Origin: Gnetum montanum
Taxonomy: Eukaryota > Streptophyta > Gnetopsida > Gnetales > Gnetaceae
DNA length: 64,000 nucleotides
Direction of reading: 5' to 3'
Assembly (NCBI GenBank): GCA_015680685.1
Contig: MNCI01025186.1
Span: forward strand, 1,505 to 65,504
Below the pieces are notes generated by a model. It was given only the letters and a program-made list of their open reading frames with translations, searched no databases and was not told where the DNA came from. This document shows, piece after piece, positions 1 through 10,714 of the stretch (positions are counted from its first letter, which is position 1; each line of letters begins with the position of its first letter). A program made the translations under genes and the position numbers.

Positions 1-67
1 GCATAGGGATCATAACTCTTTCTTCTCTTTTTGGAATCGCAATATTTTCCTCAGGATTCAAGTTCAA

Positions 68-850
68 CTATTTTTCTAACTGTATAGATTCACTGAAGTA
101 TTCATTTAATGTAGTTAAGTTTGGAGTTCTCCTTAACCAGATTGAAATGTTGGGGTTGACAGCCTTAAGGTAAGTTTCCTTAAGCATTTCTTCTGATGGC
201 CTATATTGCCTTTGAAAGAGTCCACAGATTCGTTGAAACTTGATGTTGAAATCTCTAACTGACTCTTTAACTCCTTGCTTAGCTTGCATTAGCCCACAGT
301 ATAGTTGTTGTTGATCTAATTGATTACCAAACTGGGCTAAGAAAAGATTCTTCATGTCATCCCAACTTGTAATACTATTACTTGGTAAGTTTGAATACCA
401 AATCTGAGCCATATCCTTTAGATTTGATACAAACAACCTACAAGCTTGATCTTGATGTTGAATATTTGCATGAGCTAAAGCTAACTCAAACATGTGAATA
501 TATTCTTCAGCTAAATAAGCTTTTCCAGGAATAAAAGGCTCAGGCAAATATTTGTAAACTACCTTAGGAATATCATTGTAATTTTGAAATCCTAATGGTG
601 TAACTCCTTGCCAAGGATTTGCCATCCTATTCCTTTGAAATGTTGAACTCTTAGACTTTCTAGATCTTCTCTTACGAATTGACAAACCAGAGATAATGGG
701 TGATCTTCTTGATCTTCTAGTTTTCACTCCACTACTTGTTCCCAATTCAAAAACTTTCTTTTGTTCTTCTTCTGATGAAGAATCAGTCTTAGAATCTAGA
801 ATATCTTTTGAAACTTTGAAACTTTCCAAACTATCAAATTTCTTGGTCAT
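68..850 (-). CDS. gag: Ty3/gypsy (Tat-type) gag, fragment A
   Basis: A 260-codon minus-strand frame from ATG at 850 encodes the capsid-region Gag of a Ty3/gypsy retrotransposon, which packages element RNA into cytoplasmic virus-like particles. Residues 1-75 are Ser/Lys/Arg-rich. Residues of about 77-240 match the retrotransposon gag fold: a PWQGVTPLGFQNYNDIPKV entry, then ACRLF..NLKDMAQIWYSNL, SITSWDDMKNLFLAQF and the KQG..ESVRDFN..F motif that many plant Gag proteins share. The frame ends at a TAG where the related copy at 6.6-7.2 kb has a Gln codon, so the stop is probably a CAG-to-TAG decay mutation. The homologous frame continues off the left edge. A leader, primer site and LTR follow upstream on the same strand. 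Family assignment is secure; a functional protein is unlikely. Confidence 0.85.
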   Translation of the reverse strand: MTKKFDSLESFKVSKDILDSKTDSSSEEEQKKVFELGTSSGVKTRRSRRSPIISGLSIRKRRSRKSKSSTFQRNRMANPWQGVTPLGFQNYNDIPKVVYKYLPEPFIPGKAYLAEEYIHMFELALAHANIQHQDQACRLFVSNLKDMAQIWYSNLPSNSITSWDDMKNLFLAQFGNQLDQQQLYCGLMQAKQGVKESVRDFNIKFQRICGLFQRQYRPSEEMLKETYLKAVNPNISIWLRRTPNLTTLNEYFSESIQLEK

Positions 851-940
851 GAACTGAAAATAGTATCTAATTCTTAAGCCTTACAAATAATTGTTGATGT
901 ACTAAAAGTATAAGGCTTATGAACCTAGAGGCTTAATTTT

Positions 941-960
941 CAGCCCTCCTTCTAGCGCCA
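941..960 (-). promoter_or_regulatory. Primer binding site of fragment A (tRNA-Asn-like)
   Basis: On the minus strand this reads TGGCGCTAGAAGGAGGGCTG, seven bases inside the LTR edge at 968. TGG complements a tRNA CCA end. The same core occurs at the two complete elements in this window. From memory it complements the 3' end of plant nuclear tRNA-Asn; this was not checked. Confidence 0.75.
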
Positions 961-967
961 AAAGAAC

Positions 968-2660
968 TGTTGGCGACCGTTTGGGACGCGACCGCCAACG
1001 AGTGTCCTCGAACAGGATTTAGGTGCCTGCTGGTCTCTGGCAACACCAAGGCCCAGATACCTCCAAATAACTCAGTAGTTAATGTGAGTATGTGTGTGTG
1101 CTGTTGCGGCGTGCGGTTGTGTGCAATGTAACGATTGCGTGTGTGTGAAATACAAATGACTTACTTTAAGAGATTCAGCCAACTTTATCAAGTACTGTGA
1201 GTTATTGAGAGTTTCCTATTTTGTTCAAACTACCTAGTCTATGCGGTCCCTATAATACCTGCTTGTAACAAGTAAAATTTTGCATAAACATTTGAGCACA
1301 ACTCCGCAAATCTACTCCTAATTTTCCCCAGAGAGAGATATATAGTTCCACAAGAAAACTAGAAATAGAGCAAGATTCAAAGGAAATAGACAGAAAGAAA
1401 AGAAAGCAGATTTGTGTGGACCTCAAATATTTAAACAAGGTAAAATGACACGAGTAAACACTTCGCAATAAAGCTATTCCAAATTCAATATCTATGAATT
1501 GTTCAAACTCCCAAGGCTCAAACAAGCAATTTCTTCAAGACAGTCCTACAATGCTACCAAAAACTGCTGCGTAAACTACCACGTACGAGACTCCATTTTG
1601 GCTAGATAATAGATGTCAACGATTGCATTCAAACAGAACCTTTGAAAGACTTGACAATTTCTGATTGAAATAACATGGAAAATCACTTTAAAGATAAAAA
1701 GAAGCTATTCTGGTCCCATCAAAATACCAAAGATTTTCTGAACCCTCTCGACTACCAAATTGTTCCACGGCGTGACTACAAACAGAGGCTCTCTTACAAC
1801 AACCCAATAGCAGTTCCCAAACGTTGCACAATAACGAAATTTACTATTAAAATGCTCTCAAGGCCTTTAATCACTAGCGCTTCTATGGCAAATTTTAACA
1901 GAAATTTTTATCGGGCAACAAGAACAACAAAAACAATCTAAAAATCCCAAAATTACTTGCCAAGGATGATACTATCTAAACCACTAGCTAGGCAATTTAA
2001 ACAAAACAAAAAATGAAATGCATAACTCACAAGACCATAACAAAGAGGCTGAAATCTTTATTCTAGCAAGCCATCTTGCGAACCATCTTCTTTACAAATC
2101 TTCCAAGTGTGATGATGATGCTCCTTCTTCATCTCCCTTCCTTTTAATACTTGAAGCCTTTTTATAGGGGTCCAAGGTGGGTAGGGAAGTTACACATTCA
2201 CCTAACTTTTCTCCCAAGTCACTTTGCCAACCAATTAGGAAATTTCTTGCCCAACAAGTTAGGAAGTTACTTGCCCAACAAGGTAGGTAAGTTACAACAA
2301 TATTGGGTGGTTTTAACAAAAAAAAAGGGTAAGGAAGTTGACAAGTGGCTTTGGTGATACAATCTTAAAAATATAGGGGTACAAACTTTAGTGCCCCATA
2401 CATGTTTATCATTTCCTTTCAAATGAGATGTTAAGATTTTTTTTTTAAAATGTTGTATAAAGAAATTGCAACTCCTAAATATCCTAAAAAATATCTCTCC
2501 TAACCTTTCTCTTAAGTAACCTGTCTCACCAATTAGAAGGTTACTTTCCCAACAAGCTAGGATAAAGTTACAACAATTTTTAAATGATTATAAAAATCTG
2601 CAACTTGAAAAGTGTTTATACATGATACAAGAATTTGGTCTTTTGATCATTGGATAGGAT
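968..2660 (-). repeat. LTR of fragment A (outer boundary uncertain)
   Basis: The R/U5 edge is at 968, next to the primer site, where the plus strand begins TGTTGGCGAC. The related copy has TGTTGGTGAT at 7366. A minus-strand TATA box (TATAAAAA) lies at 2159-2166. Upstream of it, U3 carries imperfect duplicates of a phrase containing CCCAACAAG and AGGAAGTTAC at 2215-2300, and another version at 2500-2580. The U3 end was not located; 2660 is where the resemblance fades. Short open frames inside are chance. Confidence 0.55.
2159..2166 (-). promoter_or_regulatory. TATA box of LTR A
   Basis: The minus strand reads TATAAAAA within CCCTATAAAAAGG. A homologous TATA box lies at 8522-8529 in LTR B. Confidence 0.6.
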
Positions 2661-4095
2661 TCAAATATTAATAATTATTTTTTTGAGGCTTATGCTTTGC
2701 CATTGCTTCTTTTATTTTATATTTATTTCTTATTATTATTACTTCTTTTAGAAATATCGTGGATTCCAAAGGATAGCCGATAGAATAAAGTTTTTGGTAA
2801 CGCGGTTAATCACGATACTCTGCCCGCTCCTCCTGTGCGTGCCCATCCGTGATTTCTGTGCCGTTGCTTCGCTGCCGAACTGCTCCACCGTTGGTTTGTT
2901 GCTGCCGTTGTCGAAACCCTTTGCTGCTGCTTCGTTGCCGCCATTCTCGCGTCTTCCGCGCCTCGCCCTAGCTGCATCATCGATTTAACTCGAAACAAGA
3001 TTGTGGTTTGAACAGTTTCTCGTGGAGCTCGGCATCAGTTACTCATTTCAATAGTACAATAACTTGGATTTGGGAACCCTCTGCCATGGTGTTTCGCCCC
3101 TATTCGTGGGCAGCGTCCAAGTTGATCACATCCGTGTCTTGCTCGGTAGTTTGCGGATAACCGCCCCCAGATTGCCGGCATGGGCATAGCAACCGGCTGA
3201 CATTGTGCTCCTGTTTTACTTATTTACTGTACTTCCTTGGCCAAAAATTTGCAGAAACAAAATAAAGAAACCCTTTGCAGCAAGTGTTTGTCAAAATTCC
3301 AGGCTGAATATAGCAGGTTTTCTTATGGCAACAACAAGTATTACTGCATTTTTTTTCTCTTTATATTTGTCTCTGTTCCTGGCAATATTCTGTAACTGCT
3401 TCTCCTTCACACAGGGTTCATCTCCTCTGTTTTCTTGGCTCCCATACTTCAGAAAATTTCATCATTCATTATTCATCCCTGATGCATTTGTGATCAGGCC
3501 CTGTATGCAAAGTCATCCATTTCTCTCTGCAGCATGGTCTTTGAATTGGATGTGCTGCTTCCAATGGTTTTTGGAATTTTTTTTTGCATCCATAAGATGC
3601 ATGTTTAGGAAAATTGCTGAACTCTGTTTTAATGCTTTTGGATCTGAAAATTGCTGTACAGTAACAGCCATTACCTGTGGTACGTTTTTGTTTATGGCAA
3701 CAATGAAAACCATATGTGCAGACCCTCCTGATTTTAGCATAACTTAATCTAAATTCTTCTCCAAAATCAACCTGTGTTTTTGCTAATATTGGCTACATTC
3801 CTACTGAGCATGATAGTGAATTAAGTGAAGTCCCACTTAATTTTTATCATTAGCAACCAATCTTGTCTTCTATTTCTGGCATAAAATCTTTATATCAAGA
3901 TGACCAAATCTTGTGATGATCATTAGAGTGAAATCAATATCATTTGCATATTTTTATCATGTTCAATATCACCCCCTTTGAATATCTACTTTTACTGCTC
4001 CATGGAATGGCTAAATGTGACAACACTTTGCTATACTATGAAAAAAACTATATGAAAACTGTGTGCCCAAGTGCTATATTTACAAGCTAGCAACA
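2661..4095. other. Unassigned stretch with a GC-rich patch
   Basis: No recognisable gene. Bases 2790-3200 are clearly richer in G+C than the surroundings and contain short open frames on both strands. A 180-codon plus-strand frame at 3205-3747 is open but is hydrophobic and Phe/Cys-rich with no recognisable motif, and an open frame also overlaps it on the minus strand. The patch could be the 5' part of an unrecognised transposon or a host gene remnant. Confidence 0.35.
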
Positions 4096-4103
4096 TACCC
4101 TGT

Positions 4104-4171
4104 GATATTGGATATCCAACATCGCATCTTGGGGCTTGATATCATGTACCTGATATTGAGGCTTCAATATC
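4104..4171. repeat. Cluster of GATATC/GATATTG palindromes
   Basis: GATATTGGATATCCAACATC at 4104-4123 is a near-perfect palindrome with one mismatch in 10-base arms. GATATTGAGGCTTCAATATC at 4152-4171 has perfect 8-base arms around a 4-base loop. A further TGATATCATG lies between them. The role is unknown. Confidence 0.6.
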
Positions 4172-4764
4172 GCTTAGCTAATATCAAAGCTAGGAAAAAA
4201 TACTATTCATCAATTAACTTCTTAATCTTGGCTTCCATAGCTGGTTTAAATGTTGAACTAAATTTTCCTTGCTTTTGTTTAACTATCTTAAAATAGTTTA
4301 GCAAAGGAATTTTATGTGTTATCACATCTAGTCTAAAAGCTTTAAGATCATCATAAGGCTAGGAAAAATTTCCTATTTTATTTTTCAAGAGTAATAATAA
4401 ATTTTGCTTCAAAACTGAATTATTTTCCTTTGTAATTTTTAGAATCTTGGGTATTTCAGTAGATATGAGATTTACTATTTCATAAGCTCCATCATCTAGA
4501 TTCTGTATATCTTTTCCTATAAGCAGATTTTTGCTAAAATTGTGTTCATAATCAATCACATTTTTAGGAATGAAATTTGACTTAAAACCTTAATGTTGTT
4601 TTAGGTATGATTTGATTCTTAAATTCTTGCCTATTCTTTAGGAACCTAAGCAATTGATCATGATTTTCAAATACCTAAAAATGTTTTATGTTATCTAGTA
4701 CTGATGGCTGATGTTCATTCTCAATTACTACCCCTTTAAAATTTTCTATTCTTTTTAAATCTAA

Positions 4765-5190
4765 TGTTAAAGCTGCCTTTGCTAAATCATCTACTAAGTG
4801 GTTATCTTCTACGCATATATCTTCTATTATATAGTGATGAAACTGACCCAACATTTTATAGATGAGTTGCTATAAGATCACAAGAAGGAGCTTTTTACTA
4901 CACAATTGCCTTTAAGTTATTTACATAATAGTCTTGAATCTTATTTTATCGTGATCACCTTGATCCCTTTTCCAATGTTGTTTTACTTCCAATACTCAAA
5001 GGTTCATATTCAACCTTGTTGTTAGTGCAAGGGAAAGATAGATGAACTGCCTTTAAATTTTTTAGGAAATCATCTTTTACTAGAACTACTCTAGCTCCTA
5101 CACTTTTGGAGTTACAAAAACCATCAAAGTATAATTCCTACTTGCTCTTATCTTGAGATCTCTCTTTTTCATTTTCCAAGTTATAAACTT
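4765..5190 (-). pseudogene. Archaeal-type RNase H remnant, fragment B
   Basis: Translation of the minus strand shows the second RNase H domain typical of Tat-lineage Ty3/gypsy elements. It opens with LYFDGF near 5125 (first catalytic Asp), continues through SFPCTNNKVEYEPL (the TNN..EYE motif with the catalytic Glu) and closes with NHLVDDLAKAAL near 4770-4806. In-frame stops and at least one frame change break it. Remarkably, the sequence immediately upstream is the C-terminal part of the protease, with no reverse transcriptase and no first RNase H between. Left of 4765 the frame decays and no integrase was recognised. Confidence 0.65.
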
Positions 5191-5199
5191 CTTGAAGTG

Positions 5200-5722
5200 T
5201 GACAATTTTGGATTCAAAAGCTCTTATTTCGACAACTTTGTTTTTTCCATTTAAAGTAATATTTTCAATCATCAAAGGTTCACTATATATGTATATTTGA
5301 TTTGGTTCTCCTTTCCAAGGTAGCTACATATGTGAGTAATCTATTGATATGTAACCTAAGAAATTCTTACTCCAACTTTTACTGAACAAAGACTATATGA
5401 ATTCAGAATATCTACTACTTGAATAGTTACTCTATTTTTTATATGGGGATCAGAAGCAATTTCTAACAAAACATTTGGTAGTTGAGCCACAATCTTCCCT
5501 CTATTTTTTTCCACATGAACAATATTTTTATTTGGATTGTTCAAGATTCAAACCATGTTTTTTGCATATAGATAAAGGCATAATAGTAGAGGTAGCTCTA
5601 GAGTCAACTAAATAGTTGTGAAGATATTTATGTTTTAGCTTCATTATCAAAAGAAAAGGAGGAGCTTCTTCATCAAGAGTACAATTATAGCTAGTTTTAG
5701 TTGTCTTATCACTGTTAGACAC
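5200..5722 (-). pseudogene. Retroviral-type aspartic protease remnant, fragment B
   Basis: The minus strand encodes an aspartic protease of Ty3/gypsy type, which would cleave Gag-Pol. The active-site run is LVDSRATSTIMPLSIC near 5560-5615; the canonical DSGAT has become DSRAT, replacing the catalytic-loop Gly. The following LGL-like segment (KKHGLNLEQ) and, after a frame break, the VVDILNSYSL stretch near 5395-5440 fit the C-terminal half, followed by residues ending GYISIDYSHM near 5310-5345. Stops and shifts show that it is dead. It runs directly into the RNase H remnant. Confidence 0.65.
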
Positions 5723-6637
5723 ATAACATAACTTTGACTCTTCGACTTTCCTTTCTGATTTAATAAGTTGTAAAACTTTTTTCTGTCGATCTCCTATCTA
5801 CAACAATTGATATATACTAATGTTTCCTTGATGTGTTTAAGATAGTCAATTAGATTATATTATCCATCTCCACAAAAGCCTAATTTCTTCACCCATTTAT
5901 TAAAAGTCTAATTTTGAGTACTTTGGTCTATTTCATCTTCTTTATTTTTATGTTTTTCTTTTCTACTTAGTTTGAAAATCTTCCTCTTAGTAGATGGGTT
6001 AGAAATGACATTTGAAGGCTTGGAAGTGAATAATTTTTCTTTTGATCATAAATTATATCTATTTTCTTCATTGTTATTATATTCTTCATCTGACAATATA
6101 TCCTCTTCCACACATGATAGAGAAGATGTGTCACTAGATTCATTCTTAGAATATTTTCTTGCATAATAGACACTAGAAAACTCATTATCAAGTTCAATAT
6201 CAAGGAAGTTAGACATAGCAAGATCACTATCATCCTCATTGGATAATAACTTAGTGTCTTGATGCTTATGGTTTTTTTTCTTTTACTCCTTTATTTTAAC
6301 TTTTCCCAAAGCTTTTCCTAGTTTCACTACTTTTTTTTTAATAAGTCTCTCATTAACTGGCCTTTTTTAGATTCTTTGCTTTCTAAAATTGGATCTTTTT
6401 TAATATGTGAAGGCCTTGGGAGTGCTTTAAGTTGGGCAATATTTTGTATAGGGATTCTAATTCTTTCTTCCCATTTTTAAGCTATGATAATTTCTTCATT
6501 ATTCAAGTTCAGTTGTTTTTCTAATTGTATAGCTTCACTAAAGTAATCATTCAGTGTTAGCAAGTTTGGAGTTCTTCTTAACCATATTGAAATATTAGAA
6601 TTAATAGCCTTAAGATAAGTGTCTCTAAGAATTTCAT
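5723..6637 (-). pseudogene. Gag C-terminal linker, fragment B
   Basis: Between the capsid region and protease the minus strand keeps a coding flavour. An acidic/serine stretch (residues like EDDSDLAMSNFLDIELDNEF, near 6150-6240) is followed by Lys-rich stretches. No convincing CCHC zinc knuckle was found. Stops and frame changes are frequent. Confidence 0.45.
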
Positions 6638-7320
6638 CTAATGGTCTATACTATCTTTGAAAGAGACCACAAATTCATTGAAATTTAATGTTGAAATCTC
6701 TAATTGACTTTTTAACTCTTGCTTAGCTTGTACTAGCCCATAGTATAGTTGTTTTTGATCTAATTTATTGTCAAAATAGGCCAAGAAAATGCTTTTCATA
6801 TCATTCCAACTTGTGATACTGCTGCTTAGCAAGTTTGAATACCAAATTTGAGCCATATCCTTTAAATTAGCTATGAACAACCTACAGGCTTGATCTTGGT
6901 GTTGAATATTTGCATGTGTTAAAGCTAACTCAAACAAGCGGAGGTATTCTTTAGCCAAGTAATATTTTCCAAGAATAAAAGGCTCATGTGAATATTTGTA
7001 AACTACCTTAGGAATATCATTGTAATTTTGAAACCTTAATGGTGTAACTCCTTGGCAAGGATTCACTGGTTGTGAATTTGCCATCCTAGTAGGATTCCTT
7101 TTGATGGCTAAAATTTTATATTTCTTTGAACTTATTTTGAAAATTGATAAACTAAACAAAAGAGGTGAACTTCTTATCCTTCTAGTTTTTACTCCACTAC
7201 TTATCCTAAACTTAAAAACCTTTGTTTTTTTTCTTTAGATGAATAACCAATCTTATAATTGGAAAATTCTTTAGGACTTGAAATCTTTAGAGTTACCAGT
7301 TTGTTCAGTCATTAACTTAA
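6638..7320 (-). pseudogene. gag: Ty3/gypsy (Tat-type) gag remnant, fragment B
   Basis: A 173-codon frame (7159-6638) closely matches the Gag at 68-850: NPCQGVTPLRFQNYNDIPKV, ACRLFIANLKDMAQIWYSNL and SITSWNDMKSIFLAYF are in the same order. The N-terminal Ser/Lys-rich part continues upstream to about 7320, interrupted by stops. After KQELKSQ a frame change destroys the ESVRDFN region. This copy is more decayed than fragment A. It shares strand, primer-site context and LTR edge with fragment A, so the two are separate insertions, or duplicates, of one family. Confidence 0.75.
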
Positions 7321-7338
7321 AATAATAGCTAATTTCCT

Positions 7339-7357
7339 AGCCCTTCTTGTAGTGCCA
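7339..7357 (-). promoter_or_regulatory. Degenerate primer binding site of fragment B
   Basis: The minus strand reads TGGCACTACAAGAAGGGCT eight bases inside the LTR edge at 7366. It is a mutated form of the TGGCGCTAGAAGGAGGGCT site at 941-960. Confidence 0.6.
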
Positions 7358-7365
7358 AAAAGAAT

Positions 7366-8700
7366 TGTTGGTGATCATTTGGCATTGCCAACATTTTCCT
7401 TTGGTCTCATGATTGGGATCATAGGAAACAAAGGTGTTCCTTCAAACTTGAGTTAAGGTGTTTTTTGGTCTTTGGAAACACCAAGGCCTAGATACTTCCA
7501 AATAAACTCAATGGTAATAGAGTGATCTAAGCATAAATGTGTGTTTGATATTATGAATGTTGAAATGATTGGGTTTGTGTATGAAATTGTAACTGTCTAT
7601 TATAATAGAAATTTAGCTAACCTTGTTGAATACTATGAGTCATTATGGATTTCTATTTTGTTAGGTTGCTTTGTCTATACAATCCCTATAGTACATTGCT
7701 TGAAACAAATAAAATTTCACCAAGATGCTTAAGCACAATTTTGCAGAAATCTACTTCTAGTTTTCCTCAAAGAGAAAGATCTCTAAGAAAATTAGAAATA
7801 GAGAAAGATTCAATGGATTTTAAAAGAGAAGAAGAGAGAAAGTAGATTTGTGTGAAATCTCAAATATTTAAGTGAGATAAATTGAACATGAGGAAACACT
7901 TCAAAATAAAGCTATTCCAATTCAAGTGAAAGTGTTACAAATTGTCCAAACCCTTTGAGCTCAACACGTAATTTCATAAAAGACACTCTTATTAACATAC
8001 TGAAATGCTTTGTGAAAGACAAAATAAAAGCTATTATATGGCTAGTTAATAGTTTTCAAAAATTAAAATAATAGAGCTATCAGAAAAGGTATAACAATTT
8101 CAAGATTAAAAATGAAGGAAAAACTTTAAAATTGAAACTATTTCAAGTTAACTCAAAATATCAATTATTTTCTAGATCCTATTCACTCAAAATTGGAAAT
8201 TTTATAAAGAAATCACTATTAAATTGCTCAAGATGATTTTCAATGAAAAATATAAGCTCTTATATGGTAAACAAATAGAAGTTTAGGATTGCATGAAATT
8301 AGAGTTATAAGAGTAATTAGAAAATTCCAAAATTAAATGCCAAGAAAAGTACTATCTAAACTATTAAATAAGAAACTAGGATAAAATGAGAAGAAAAGAA
8401 CTTGTAAGATTTAAACATAGTAGCTAAATTGATGATGCAATTAGCAAGTCATTCTTACAAGTAATCTTCAATACTTCTTCTAAGTTCTTTACCCCACCTT
8501 TTTATTCTACCCTTGAAGCTCTTTTTATAGTGGCTTCTTGGTAGTTACAACATTATGGAAAATTAAAATTATTTACAACCACTACAGGAATTTAGTTACA
8601 ACTACCATAGAAATTAAATCCTATAGTTTCTAAGTCCTATTCATATAGGACATGGGATAACTATCCTACAAATCCTTCATATTTTAAGATTCTTTAGTGA
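7366..8700 (-). repeat. LTR of fragment B (outer boundary uncertain)
   Basis: The inner edge is TGTTGGTGAT at 7366, matching LTR A. Alignable similarity to LTR A continues through the R/U5 part (for example the block near 7460-7520 against 1030-1090) to a TATA box at 8522-8529. Upstream in U3 the two LTRs diverge, and the true end could lie in or beyond the repeat field that starts near 8870. Confidence 0.5.
8522..8529 (-). promoter_or_regulatory. TATA box of LTR B
   Basis: The minus strand reads TATAAAAA within CCACTATAAAAAGAG, at the place homologous to the TATA box at 2159-2166. Confidence 0.55.
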
Positions 8701-8869
8701 TAACCACATTCCCTTAGGAGAGCATGGTTCATTAAAGTTAGTTTTAAAGCTATTTAATTTCTAACCACTGAGTAACTTCTTATAACAACACACTTTTTAA
8801 TGATTTGATTCAATGGACCAAGCCTCATTTACTCTTTAATGAGGCTAGAATGTGATCTCATGAATGAGC

Positions 8870-9720
8870 TCTATGTGCTAACATGGTAGGGTGTTGATGT
8901 GATAGTCATGACATGGTGGTATGCTGAGGTAGTAGAGCTAGTTCATGAAGCTAAATTTTATCTTCACAAAATGGCTATGCATGTTGACATGGCATAGTGT
9001 TGATGTCATTGACACTATCATGGCATATGTTGATGTGTAAAAGCTTACATGGTAGGAAGCTAAAGTGGCAAAGTCAATTTGGCACTGATGACATGGTAGA
9101 GTGACCTTGTAGGGCTGAATTTCTACTTCATGGCCTAATTCTATGAGTTGACATGGCATAAAAGTCATGTTGACATGTCATCTCCTAATGTAGTAGAATG
9201 GATTCATCAAGCTAGTAACCACCCTTATGAGCCACCTCTAGAAGCTAACATGGTAGCTTGTTGACATTACAATGACATGAAAAAAGCTAACATGGCAATG
9301 ATGATAAGGTACATCAAGTTGACCTTTGGCTGATATGTACAAGGTGCTAATGTGTCATATACTAATGTCATGTTGACGTTTGGAGAAGATGACATGGCAG
9401 ATGAAGCTTAATCCATCTAGATGAAAATGTAATTACTTTTGTTGTTGATGTGGCACTGTTGATGTCAAGTTGACATGGACAAAAGATGATGTCATAGAGG
9501 TCAAAAAATTCATCTAGAGAAAAACAAACAAGCTCAATCTAGATGTTGATGTGGTAGCTTGCCACATGGAAAAGTGATCTATAGCAAAATCATTCTTATG
9601 AATAGGCTCATTAGCATGTTGATGTGGAGGGATGCACTTGTATAGCTTATGTTTGACAAATGCTTGGCTATAGATTGATGTGGAAAGTTGATGTGGTGTT
9701 AGAAGATCATGATGTGCTTT
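8870..9720. repeat. Degenerate TGACATGG / TTGATGTGG repeat field
   Basis: About 850 bases are built from loosely recurring words (GCTAACATGG, GTTGACATGGCA, TTGATGTGGTA, GATGACATGG) at irregular spacing, with no fixed unit length. This is typical of an old tandem array or a hypervariable U3/UTR. The open frame at 8938-9168 is a by-product of the repeats. Confidence 0.6.
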
Positions 9721-10700
9721 TTAAGCACCTATATGGGTGAATCTCATCTAGATGAGAATCCACAAATGTCCAAAAGCTCTTTATCAGACCAATCCCAAAA
9801 AGCTTATGAGATATTTGGCTCCTCATTATGCATATTATTATAGCTTATACTTTTCATCATTTATCTAAAGTTACCATACCATAGCTTGATCAAAATAGCT
9901 TGCAAGGCCAATGTGTTTGTGCTAAGCTATTCTTCAAGCCATTGTGGTCATAACACTCCTAATAAGTTAGACACATTAATAATGGCTTATGAAGCTTCCT
10001 TTCATTTTATTTTTAGAGCTTAAATATCTTTACTAAGCCTTTTATGCCTTCATAATCCTGGATCCTTATTGTATGGAGCTAATGGAGAAACTAAAAGCAA
10101 AATAAACTATAGCTAATGGAAGCATTAGGTTTATAGTGAGTGCAATGAAGCTTGTTTCTTATAGGATTTTCCATGGCTAAAAAAATTTCTACTTCTCTCA
10201 TCTTGTTCCTCTCATAATTTTAAGACTTTAATTAAATAATAGCTTATGTGCTAGAGCCAAGACGGAACTAGATTTGAAGCTTTTTCTTAAGTAGTAAGTT
10301 AAGATTTTTTTTCCACTAGAATTTATAATTCTCAAAAGCTATTATTCCAAAGATCTTTTTGAGCTTATTTCATAGGAATCTAAAACTACTTCAAGAAATA
10401 TAAACCATTGTTCAAGCTTTAATACCTTCAAAGCTCTTTAGCATTTGAAACCTCTCTTCTTTTAGAATGAAATCTCCTTTTAGTCTTAAGTGCTTCTTTC
10501 TTTTTGGTAATAATTTACTTTCAATGCTACAACCTTATCAAATCTATTTCATGAAATGGCTAAAAATGTACTAACACATTTCAAGTCATGCTAGAAAATG
10601 GTGAAGGTACCATAGTAGTCGTGATGTAGCATCAAGATGTAGTAGGAGCTACAAAGGTCATCACTAACCACATCAATGAAATCATTCAACATTCCTATTA
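9721..10700. other. No gene seen
   Basis: AT-rich sequence with frequent stops in all frames and no recognisable domain, repeat unit or terminal structure. It may be the 5' part of the element carrying the coiled-coil frame that follows. Confidence 0.4.
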
Positions 10701-10714
10701 TGCCATTGACTAAT

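Noticed and set aside
3205-3747. 180-codon open frame on the plus strand
   Set aside because: Hydrophobic, Phe/Cys-rich, no motif, an overlapping open frame on the other strand and no context of a gene. Left unannotated as a CDS.
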